The notes under the pieces: model-generated
Database searches by the model: none
Told to the model about the DNA's origin: nothing
What the model saw: only the letters and a program-made list of their open reading frames with translations
Shown here: positions 1-5,742 of the stretch, one piece after another
How positions within the stretch are numbered: position 1 is the first letter of the stretch
How the letters are laid out: each line of letters starts with the position of its first letter
Source: JARRRD01 sp046706685
GTDB lineage: Bacteria > Nitrospirota > Thermodesulfovibrionia > Thermodesulfovibrionales > UBA6898
Length of the DNA: 10,365 nucleotides
Direction: 5' to 3'
NCBI GenBank assembly: GCA_046706685.1
Contig: JBJKPE010000067.1
Location: 1-10,365, forward strand
Program-made: the position numbers and the translations under genes

Positions 1-52
1 TCCAAAGAACGAGCCCTTTCTCCTGATGCCGAACCCGTATAACGGGCAGAAA

Positions 53-445
53 CTATCTCTTAGAGAACTGGAAGCGTTTCCTGGCGCCCTTAAGGCCGTA
101 TTTCTTCCTTTCCTTTTCTCTGGGGTCCCTCGTGAGAAAACCTTCTTTCTTCAATTTACCCCTGAGGTCGGCGTCCATCTTCGTCAGTGCCCGGGAGATG
201 CCGTGTCTTACGGCGCCGGCCTGTCCTGTCAGTCCCCCGCCTGTTACCCTGGCTGTTATGTCGTGTTTGCCGGTGGCTCCTACGAGCTCTATGGGCTGCC
301 GGATGATCATCCGAAGCGTTTCTCTAGGGAAGTAGGTATCGACAGGCTTCTTGTTTACAGTGATAGCACCCGTCCCGGGGACCACCGTCACCTGCGCTAT
401 CGAAGTCTTTCTTCTGCCTGTTGCAGCGTATTTTATTTCAGCCAT
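53..445 (-). CDS. rpsI: 30S ribosomal protein S9
   Basis: This is ribosomal protein S9 of the small subunit, whose C-terminal tail reaches the P-site tRNA. The 130 residues match the usual bacterial length. The N-terminal part contains GRRKTSIAQV and the NKKPVDTYF segment, followed by the conserved GGGLTGQAGAVRHGISRAL core (about residues 68-86). The C-terminus is the diagnostic basic tail GARKRFQFSKR, ending in Lys-Arg. The start is supported by a strong Shine-Dalgarno (GAAGGAG on the minus strand, 451-457) five bases before the ATG. That Shine-Dalgarno overlaps the stop codon of the upstream rplM gene, so the two are one operon and probably translationally coupled. The rplM-rpsI order is the conserved one in bacteria. 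Nothing in the gene is anomalous. Confidence 0.98.
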   Translation of the reverse strand: MAEIKYAATGRRKTSIAQVTVVPGTGAITVNKKPVDTYFPRETLRMIIRQPIELVGATGKHDITARVTGGGLTGQAGAVRHGISRALTKMDADLRGKLKKEGFLTRDPREKERKKYGLKGARKRFQFSKR

Positions 446-456
446 TTGAACTCCTT

Positions 457-882
457 CTATGGTAAGATTTCAGGGCTCTGCGCCTTGTGGGGGTGCTCGG
501 CACCTTTATAGACTTTCAACTTCTTGAACATGGCCCTTCCCAACCTGTTTTTGGGAAGCATGCCCCATACGGCCTTCTCTATGATTCTTTCCGGCTTCTT
601 GTCCAGCAGTTCCTTGGCCGTCTCGGCCTTGATTCCGCCGATATAGCCGGAATGATGATAGTAAACCTTGTCGGTATATTTTCTGCCCGTGAGCCTTATC
701 TTATCGGCGTTTATGACGATAACAAAATCCCCCGTATCAACGTTCGGGGTATATACCGGCTTATTCTTGCCCCTCAGGTGGGTGGCCACCCTTACCGCCA
801 GTCTTCCGAGCACCGCATCCTTGGCATCAACAACATACCATTTGTGTTCTATATCTGCTTTCTTTGCGAACTCAGTCTTCAT
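457..882 (-). CDS. rplM: 50S ribosomal protein L13
   Basis: This is ribosomal protein L13, an early-assembly protein of the large subunit. Its 141 residues are the usual length. Family hallmarks in order are KWYVVDAKDAVLGRLA (about 15-30), the LRGKNKPVYTPNVDTGDFV segment (37-55), the TGRKYTDKVYYHHSGYIGG segment (65-83), AVWGMLPKNRLGR (104-116) and the C-terminal GAEHPHKAQSPEIL. It is the first gene of the rplM-rpsI operon, with 11 bases between the two reading frames. A purine-rich ribosome-binding site (AGAGGG on the minus strand) lies a few bases before the ATG. A readable promoter at 924-953 leaves a leader of only about 35 bases. That is too short for an elaborate leader regulator, so I see no sign of one. 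Confidence 0.98.
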   Translation of the reverse strand: MKTEFAKKADIEHKWYVVDAKDAVLGRLAVRVATHLRGKNKPVYTPNVDTGDFVIVINADKIRLTGRKYTDKVYYHHSGYIGGIKAETAKELLDKKPERIIEKAVWGMLPKNRLGRAMFKKLKVYKGAEHPHKAQSPEILP

Positions 883-923
883 TGTAAACCCTCTTCACCT
901 TTCTTCGAAAAATTCAATTAGAT

Positions 924-953
924 AAGATACTGTAAATAGTAAGAAATTGTCAA
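924..953 (-). promoter_or_regulatory. sigma70-like promoter of rplM-rpsI
   Basis: Read on the minus strand there is a perfect -35 TTGACA (948-953), an 18-base spacer and a -10 TATCTT (924-929, four of six consensus bases). It lies 41 bases upstream of the rplM start and points the right way. Transcription would begin near 917. Confidence 0.65.
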
Positions 954-958
954 TATTC

Positions 959-978
959 CGTTATCCGCCGTTATCCGC
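959..978. repeat. 10-bp perfect tandem repeat near the rplM promoter
   Basis: CGTTATCCGC occurs twice in immediate succession (959-968 and 969-978), starting six bases upstream of the rplM -35 hexamer. A separate 9-bp direct repeat, GAAACGTCC, occurs at 995-1003 and 1040-1048 in the same divergent intergenic region. An inverted repeat CCCGCC/GGCGGG (1002-1007 with 1029-1034) lies between these. Their position between divergent rplM and yqgE would suit an operator, but I recognise no regulator. Confidence 0.4.
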
Positions 979-1118
979 TCGCCGGGCCGATCCGGAAACG
1001 TCCCGCCGGGTGGTGCAGGAGAAAGACAGGCGGGCAGCTGAAACGTCCGAACGGTTCTACCGTTTATGGGACTATTATAGCTCAGATGTTGTGCTATAGT
1101 AAAAAAGTGGGAGCCAGC

Positions 1119-1670
1119 ATGGACATCAGCAACATGACGGGCAAGTTCCTCATAGCCTCCCCTGGGATGGACGACCCGAATTTCGTACATTCGGTGGTGC
1201 TCGTCTGCGGTCACACCAGGGAGGGCGCCTTCGGACTCGTGGTCAACAAGGTACTTATGACCAGCTTTCTCCCCCTGCTGCCTGCTTTTAATATCATGGA
1301 GAGCATGTTGGATATGCCCGTGTACTACGGAGGCCCTGTGAGGCCCGATCAGGGGTATGTAATCTACTGCCCCTACGAAGCGCGTTACGGGGCGATAAGG
1401 GTCACTGATCAACTGGCGTTAACGTCCTCTCAGGATGTTCTCCGCGATCTCGCAGGCGGAAGCGGTCCCGAGAAGTATATGTTCGCACTCGGTTTTGCGG
1501 GATGGGGCGCCAACCAGCTGGAAGAGGAATTGATGATGGATTTCTGGCTCGTCGCTCCATCCGACGACAGCATAATTTTCGATGTTCCCGTTGCCGAGCG
1601 GTGGAAATACGCTGCGGATCTGGCCGGGATTGACCCTGAGAGATTTTTCTTCAGGAGCGGGAACTCGTAG
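1119..1670 (+). CDS. yqgE: YqgE/AlgH family protein (DUF179)
   Basis: This 183-residue protein belongs to the YqgE/AlgH (DUF179) family, widely conserved in Gram-negative bacteria and of unclear molecular function; AlgH was first named from alginate regulation in Pseudomonas. Family signatures visible are GKFLIASPGMDDPNF (8-22), SVVLVCGHTREGAFGLVVNK (25-44), the YYGGPV motif (69-74), and the C-terminal block with ALGFAGWGANQLEEEL followed by FWLVAPSDDSIIF. An in-frame ATG at 1086 would add 11 residues. I prefer 1119 because GGGAG (1109-1113) sits at good spacing before it and the family motif begins just after it. The gene is divergent from rplM. Eight T residues follow the stop codon directly, but no convincing stem precedes them, so I do not call a terminator. 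Confidence 0.93.
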   Translation: MDISNMTGKFLIASPGMDDPNFVHSVVLVCGHTREGAFGLVVNKVLMTSFLPLLPAFNIMESMLDMPVYYGGPVRPDQGYVIYCPYEARYGAIRVTDQLALTSSQDVLRDLAGGSGPEKYMFALGFAGWGANQLEEELMMDFWLVAPSDDSIIFDVPVAERWKYAADLAGIDPERFFFRSGNS

Positions 1671-1726
1671 TTTTTTTTGCGACAGCATAATACGCCGTTT
1701 GGTCCGAACAGAAAGGAGACTTAAGA

Positions 1727-2299
1727 ATGAAAGTTGTAGCTTTTAACGGCAGTCCGAGAAAGGAAGGCAATACTTATCATGCCATCCGGATAGTCCTGAA
1801 AGAACTTGAGAAGGAAGGCATCCAGACTGAGATTGTCCAGCTTGGCGGGGCGGATATAAAAGGCTGCAGGGCTTGCTACAAATGTTTTGAACGGAAGGAC
1901 GGCCGTTGTTTCCACAACGACGACCTGAACGGTTTCGTCGAAAAGATGATAGAAGCGGACGGCATCATAATCGGATCTCCCACCTATTTCAGTAATGTCT
2001 CGACCGAAGTGAAGGCCCTTATCGACCGGGCGGGCCTGGTTGCCAGGGCAAACGATTTTCTTTTGAAGCGAAAGGTCGGGGCGGCCGTTATTGCCGCGAG
2101 ACGGGCGGGGGGAACTCACGTATATTCGAGTATAAATTTCTTCTTCGGCATAGGCCAGATGATTATCCCGGGGGCGAGTTACTGGAACCTCGGAATTGCC
2201 AGGAATCCCGGCGATGTTCTTAAAGACGATGAGGGTGTGGCGACTTTCGAAAACCTGGGCCAGAACATGGCGTGGCTCTTGTTGAAGACCCGGGGGTAA
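1727..2299 (+). CDS. flavodoxin-fold NAD(P)H-dependent reductase, iron-sulfur flavoprotein-like
   Basis: This 190-residue protein has the FMN-reductase/flavodoxin-like fold. It opens with the FMN phosphate-binding segment VAFNGSPRKEGNT (4-16), and a second flavin-contact segment, IIIGSPTYFSNVS, follows near residues 75-87. Between them is a cysteine cluster, C47-x2-C50-x2-C53-x7-C61, within GCRACYKCF. The spacing fits the compact CX2CX2CX4-7C motif known from archaeal iron-sulfur flavoproteins (Isf), which carry a 4Fe-4S cluster next to FMN. Many bacterial relatives keep some of these cysteines, so a cluster is likely but not certain. The predicted role is cytoplasmic electron transfer from NAD(P)H or ferredoxin to an unknown acceptor. 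AAAGGAG nine bases before the ATG fixes the start. The gene lies 56 bases after yqgE on the same strand and converges with hemW. Confidence 0.88.
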   Translation: MKVVAFNGSPRKEGNTYHAIRIVLKELEKEGIQTEIVQLGGADIKGCRACYKCFERKDGRCFHNDDLNGFVEKMIEADGIIIGSPTYFSNVSTEVKALIDRAGLVARANDFLLKRKVGAAVIAARRAGGTHVYSSINFFFGIGQMIIPGASYWNLGIARNPGDVLKDDEGVATFENLGQNMAWLLLKTRG

Positions 2300-2380
2300 G
2301 ACAACGGCATAGAGCAGAGAGCATTGGGTGAATGAAGGAAAGGCTCGCCACGTGGCAGTGCGGGCTGATTTTGTTTTTCT

Positions 2381-2428
2381 GTCTTTCCGGCTTGCCTGCC
2401 TGCCGGTAGGCAGGTCCGGAATCCTTCG
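2381..2428 (-). repeat. partial copy of a dispersed palindromic repeat (copy A)
   Basis: This segment is an inverted, truncated relative of the right half of the repeat at 7644-7736. Read on the minus strand it gives GATTCCGGACCTGCC, a palindrome, then GCAAGCCGGAAAGAC, which parallels the end of copy C. Its core is a 20-bp near-perfect palindrome (CCTGCC...GGCAGG, 2394-2413). It fills the gap between the convergent genes ending at 2299 and 2456. The hairpin has no U-run on either side, so I do not call it a terminator. Confidence 0.7.
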
Positions 2429-2455
2429 GATAATGTCTTCTGTCCGGATTTTCGG

Positions 2456-3580
2456 TCAGAGCCCCAGCAGCTCAAAGAGTCTGACGATTACGGTGTTGGA
2501 TATGAGCAACCCTCTTCCGGTCAGCCTGATGTGATCTCCATCCAGCACGAGGTATCCCTGCTCGAACATTTCCCGGCCTTTGGAGACAATGTCCATTCCC
2601 ATCTCCGCTGCTTCTTTTTTCTCTATCCCCTGGCGCTTCCTCAGTCCGAGAAAGAGGAATTCCCTGGATGCCTCGGCCGCCGAGATAGCCTGAGTTGCTC
2701 CCGCCGGGACTAACCCCTCGTTCAGAAACGCTATGTATTCTCCGATGCTGCCGGTGTTTGCCGTGCGCACGCCGTCGATGAAGGAATGGGCCCCTGCGCC
2801 TGCGCCGGCATAGTACCCCCTGTCCCAGTAGTTGAGGTTGTGGACGCATCGGGCCCCGGGGAGACTGAAGTTCGAGATCTCATAATGATCATAGCCCGCC
2901 GCCGACAGATAGTTTATGGCGTATTCGTACATTTCAATCACTTTCTCTTCGTCAGGGAGTGAAAGAGCTCCCGACGAGATGAGGTCGTAGATCGGGGTTC
3001 CTTTCTCCGGGGTCAGTTCATAAGCGGAGATATGAGAGGGCGACAATTCAATTGCAGCCGACAGCGTTTCCCTCCATGTCCCCAATGTTTGACCGGGAAT
3101 GCCGTACATCAGGTCGAGGGAATAATTTCTGACGCCCGAACGCCTTATCAGTTCTGCCGAGCGTTTGGCATCGTCCGCGGAGTGAAGCCGTCCAAGGGTT
3201 CTCAATTCCCGGTCATTTAAGGACTGGATCCCGATACTTATCCTGTTCACGCCTGCGGCAAGCAGGGTCTGCATGCCTGATACGGTCAATGTGCCGGGAT
3301 TCGCCTCGACTGTAATCTCGATGCCTGGCAGAAACTGAAAGCTGTCCTTGAGGCATGCGAAAAGCTGTCTGAGACACGGGTCGCTGAGAATGGACGGCGT
3401 CCCTCCGCCCACGTAAATTGTCTTGAGAGGCCCGATGGAGTCTTTTCTCAGTGTCAGTTCCGTGCAGAGTGCATCCATGTATCTTTTCGCGAGGACGCTC
3501 TCATGGGGAATCGACAGAAAATCACAGTAAAGACATTTCCTCACGCAGAAGGGGATATGGATATAGAGAAACTCCGCCAT
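2456..3580 (-). CDS. hemW: radical SAM heme chaperone HemW
   Basis: This 374-residue radical SAM protein is HemW. Family members were long annotated as oxygen-independent coproporphyrinogen III oxidase, but HemW is known as a heme-binding chaperone that inserts heme into respiratory proteins. The 4Fe-4S-binding CxxxCxxC motif is C12-VRK-C16-LY-C19, followed by Asp-Phe. HemN has a further cysteine two positions on and an N-terminal extension, and both are absent here. Other conserved blocks are GGGTPS (58-63), EANPG (92-96), GIQS (117-120), DLMYGIPGQT (156-165) and ISAYELTPE (184-192), with a HemN_C-type winged-helix end (LTGRGLLISNTVI). The ATG is fixed by the LYIHIPFC motif directly after it. 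No Shine-Dalgarno is visible. A TAAAAT hexamer lies five bases upstream on the coding strand, so transcription may start at or very near the ATG. The gene stands alone and is divergent from 3933. Confidence 0.95.
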   Translation of the reverse strand: MAEFLYIHIPFCVRKCLYCDFLSIPHESVLAKRYMDALCTELTLRKDSIGPLKTIYVGGGTPSILSDPCLRQLFACLKDSFQFLPGIEITVEANPGTLTVSGMQTLLAAGVNRISIGIQSLNDRELRTLGRLHSADDAKRSAELIRRSGVRNYSLDLMYGIPGQTLGTWRETLSAAIELSPSHISAYELTPEKGTPIYDLISSGALSLPDEEKVIEMYEYAINYLSAAGYDHYEISNFSLPGARCVHNLNYWDRGYYAGAGAGAHSFIDGVRTANTGSIGEYIAFLNEGLVPAGATQAISAAEASREFLFLGLRKRQGIEKKEAAEMGMDIVSKGREMFEQGYLVLDGDHIRLTGRGLLISNTVIVRLFELLGL

Positions 3581-3637
3581 TCATTATTTTACACCCAAGT
3601 CGAGCGATTGTTTACGCAATGTATTCGTTTTGCCCTT

Positions 3638-3666
3638 CGTAGGGGCGTATTGCAATACGCCCTACG
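3638..3666. repeat. 29-bp near-perfect palindrome
   Basis: Left arm CGTAGGGGCGTATT and right arm AATACGCCCTACG are complementary apart from one extra G, around a short GC centre. The segment resembles the dispersed intergenic palindromes common in environmental bacterial genomes. A shorter relative ending in CGCCCCTACG lies at 8950-8971. A second small palindrome, CACCCGTCGGGTG, follows at 3669-3681 and abuts repeat copy B. Together these make up most of the 352-base gap between hemW and the gene at 3933. Confidence 0.75.
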
Positions 3667-3680
3667 TTCACCCGTCGGGT

Positions 3681-3795
3681 GTCATTCCCGCAAGCAGAGC
3701 GCGCCTGCCTGCCGGCAGGCAGGTCGGGAATTCTTCCGAAAAGGCGGGAAAGATTCCCCGTGAGGGTCGGGACAGGCCGGACAAGCCGGAATGAC
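3681..3795. repeat. full-length MITE-like dispersed repeat (copy B)
   Basis: This 115-bp element starts GTCATTCCCGCAAGC and ends AAGCCGGAATGAC, so the ends are inverted repeats of each other (GTCATTCC[C/G]GC type). It shares both ends and internal blocks with 7644-7736 and has no coding capacity. Near the left end is a perfect 20-bp palindrome, CCTGCCTGCCGGCAGGCAGG (3704-3723), that can form a strong hairpin. I find no clear target-site duplication. It lies between the divergent starts of hemW and the gene at 3933, leaving 137 bases before the latter. Confidence 0.8.
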
Positions 3796-3919
3796 TAACT
3801 GGAGAATCGCTCAGCTTGGGTTACATTAAACGCCTGTCGAAGCCCCTGCAATCCCCCGACCGCCTGCGTGCCGCATATTAAAACCGGAGACATCAGCTCC
3901 GCGCAGGCCATAAGTGGGT

Positions 3920-3925
3920 TATAAT
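3920..3925 (+). promoter_or_regulatory. possible -10 element of a leaderless transcript
   Basis: A perfect TATAAT lies seven bases before the ATG at 3933. A GGGAG directly abuts the ATG, which is too close to act as a Shine-Dalgarno. With normal -10 to start spacing, the first transcribed base would be at or next to the ATG. There is no good -35 hexamer at 17 bases upstream, so the call is tentative. Confidence 0.35.
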
Positions 3926-3932
3926 ATGGGAG

Positions 3933-5441
3933 ATGCACCACGCCCCGGCAAGCCAGGAGCTGTACCACGAGATTTTCGGTTCAATACTTGAGCGGACCGA
4001 GATGACCCCTTTTCTGCTGCTTCCTTCGAGGGACTACGCAACAGCCCTTTCCCAGGCAGGGAGGATGATGGGCAACCGAGGCTTCGACATACTCGGCAAC
4101 GCCGAACTTCAGGAGAGCGAAAAGGAGAGGGCGAACAGGTATGTCGAGCGCGTTTACAGTTACTTCCTTGACTGGCTCTTCCCATTTGTCAGAAGGCAGC
4201 TGGAAGGACTCGCCGGCCTGCAGTCCCCCAACGCCGACCTCTACCGGCAGTGTCTGAATGCGATCGGGGCGAGCAAGTCGGTCTTGATGGGCAAAGAGTT
4301 CCGGCGGCTGGTAAACGAAGACCCCCGGCATCTCTTCCTCCTGGCCTCGTCGCGGAGATATCCTCAGGTTTTCCACGGGTACAAAGGGAGCGACCTCGAC
4401 GTCCCCTCGGAGTGGCAGCAGACCGCCTGTTCCATGCTGAAGATGGGACACCTTATAAAGTCGGTGGAAGAGGACAGCCAGGATATCAACGATTACGCCC
4501 AGCTGGGCTTTTTCCTGGAGGCGCAGGGAGAGAGCCTTGACGACCTGTACCGGTATGCATGGGACAATCCGAAACATATCCCCGACAACGAGCCTGCCCA
4601 GAGGGCCTTTGTCAAGGTCTCGACTTTTTTCCACAAGCTGAAGGAGTCGCTCACATTCGATGAAGGCAAGGGGTGTCTTGTGTTCAACAGCGGCGACGGG
4701 GTATCCGTGGACATCGTTGAGGTCAAGGCCAGGCTCAAGAGCCCCGAAAGCATGTTCACCAAACTCGGCAAAGACGTGGAGGGGGAGGCGTATGACATTC
4801 GGGACATCCTGGCAATCACCTTCATCCTGAAGAGCAGGGACGACACCCTGAAGCTTTTTCATGCGCTGCAGAAGAGGGGCGTTATCCTGCAGGAAAACAC
4901 CGCCTCCCATTCAATTACCCAGACCCTCTTCGATAGCCCTCTAAGTATGCGGGAAGCGGTGAGACGGCTGATGGTCAGCCTTGCGCAGAGCGGCGGGAGC
5001 GACGAAGCGCCTGCGGAAGAAGATCTCCTAGCCAATGCCGGAACGTTTTACGAGGCGCTGAGTGTAAACGCTGCCAGGAACCTGCATTCTTCACTCGGAC
5101 ACCGGAAATTCCAGTGCAAGATCGCCTTCTCCCTGGCGATCCACCACGCTGTCGATACCAACGAAATCATGATTCCGGGCACGCCGCTTTATATGATGCG
5201 GGACCGGGTCCGAAAGAAAACCCAGCAGCATACGTTGGGGGTGGAGCTGCGCATATCCGACGAGGAGAGTTGGCAGGCCTCCGAACAAAAAGGCGATTCC
5301 CACCATGATGCCTACAAGTTCCGCCAGCTGATCTCGGTGATGAACAGGGTTTTTTCCGGCAGGTTCCATATGCCTGAAGGGCGCATTGCCCAGCTGGGTA
5401 AAGACCAGGGAGTTCTGTTTTCCCCGGCAGAGAGAGAGTAG
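3933..5441 (+). CDS. uncharacterised protein with a divergent RelA/SpoT-like core
   Basis: I do not firmly recognise this 502-residue protein. It is soluble, has no signal peptide or membrane segment, and its N-terminal half (about 1-240) is largely helical by composition. At R267-x-K269-x3-S273-x3-K277 it matches the spacing of the (p)ppGpp synthetase motif (GRxKxxxSIxxKM type). Next comes YDIRDILAITFIL (287-299), which parallels the DxxxxRI strand with Asp291 kept but Thr296 at the usual Arg position. Much later comes GVELRI with Glu438 (436-441), which parallels VEIQIRT. The insert between the two blocks (about 315-435) is longer than in RelA, and I see no clear GYxSxH loop. So it may be a distant nucleotidyltransferase of the RelA/SpoT superfamily, possibly inactive. 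I vaguely recall uncharacterised deltaproteobacterial families of this type (TIGR04552/TIGR04562) but cannot confirm membership. The ATG at 3933 lacks a well-spaced ribosome-binding site; Met24 (4002) is an alternative start. The gene stands alone. Confidence 0.85.
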   Translation: MHHAPASQELYHEIFGSILERTEMTPFLLLPSRDYATALSQAGRMMGNRGFDILGNAELQESEKERANRYVERVYSYFLDWLFPFVRRQLEGLAGLQSPNADLYRQCLNAIGASKSVLMGKEFRRLVNEDPRHLFLLASSRRYPQVFHGYKGSDLDVPSEWQQTACSMLKMGHLIKSVEEDSQDINDYAQLGFFLEAQGESLDDLYRYAWDNPKHIPDNEPAQRAFVKVSTFFHKLKESLTFDEGKGCLVFNSGDGVSVDIVEVKARLKSPESMFTKLGKDVEGEAYDIRDILAITFILKSRDDTLKLFHALQKRGVILQENTASHSITQTLFDSPLSMREAVRRLMVSLAQSGGSDEAPAEEDLLANAGTFYEALSVNAARNLHSSLGHRKFQCKIAFSLAIHHAVDTNEIMIPGTPLYMMRDRVRKKTQQHTLGVELRISDEESWQASEQKGDSHHDAYKFRQLISVMNRVFSGRFHMPEGRIAQLGKDQGVLFSPAERE

Positions 5442-5742
5442 GCAGCTTCTTCCGGCACCGGACAGAGCAGGGCGGTTCCAGGTGGTGCTGCCAATGGAGC
5501 TCTTCCCAGGACGGCTTATGACGGCTTCAGCAGCTTTGACCGCCCCGTATCTTCACGGCAATTTCATTCCCTGCAGTCGAGACAGACCCGGTTCCTTTTT
5601 TTTTGGCCGGGTAAACTTATTGATATTTAGGGATATAATGAATTATGGAGTCTAAAGGACACTTCGGCGACGATAAATAAACAGGATTATGTGTTCTCGC
5701 ATGATCAGGGGGACCGCCGGAAGAGATGCAGGCAAAATACGT
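5442..5742 (+). promoter_or_regulatory. intergenic region with putative promoter and about 97-nt leader
   Basis: This stretch holds no gene I can support. A perfect TATAAT (5634-5639) lies about 100 bases before the preferred start of the next gene; the -35 region is poor. Upstream of it a nine-T tract lies in the loop of a CCCGG/CCGGG inverted repeat (5587-5611), which is not a typical terminator. The presumed leader (about 5646-5742) can form a 7-bp AGGACAC/GTGTTCT stem with one G-U pair. It also contains an 11-codon open frame starting at 5645. I see none of the conserved sequence of the c-di-GMP-I riboswitch. Confidence 0.35.

Noticed and set aside
487..921. 144-codon plus-strand frame, and a similar one at 26-511
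   Set aside because: Both are antisense to the certain ribosomal genes rplM and rpsI.
918..1412. 164-codon minus-strand frame
   Set aside because: It overlaps yqgE in antisense and the rplM promoter region, has no motif, and yqgE is well supported.
1671..1680. Rho-independent terminator after yqgE
   Set aside because: There is an eight-T run, but the preceding bases do not form a convincing GC-rich stem.
2394..2413. Bidirectional terminator between the convergent genes
   Set aside because: The palindrome is strong but lacks a U-run on either side, and it is better explained as part of a dispersed repeat.
3981..4910. 309-codon open frame on the minus strand
   Set aside because: It lies fully inside the 502-codon gene on the plus strand, shows no recognisable motif, and its residue pattern is what an antisense frame of GC-rich coding DNA gives.
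5645..5742. c-di-GMP riboswitch ahead of the cyclase gene
   Set aside because: I could not find the conserved core of the c-di-GMP-I class (GCACAGGGCAAACC type) or the class II pseudoknot.
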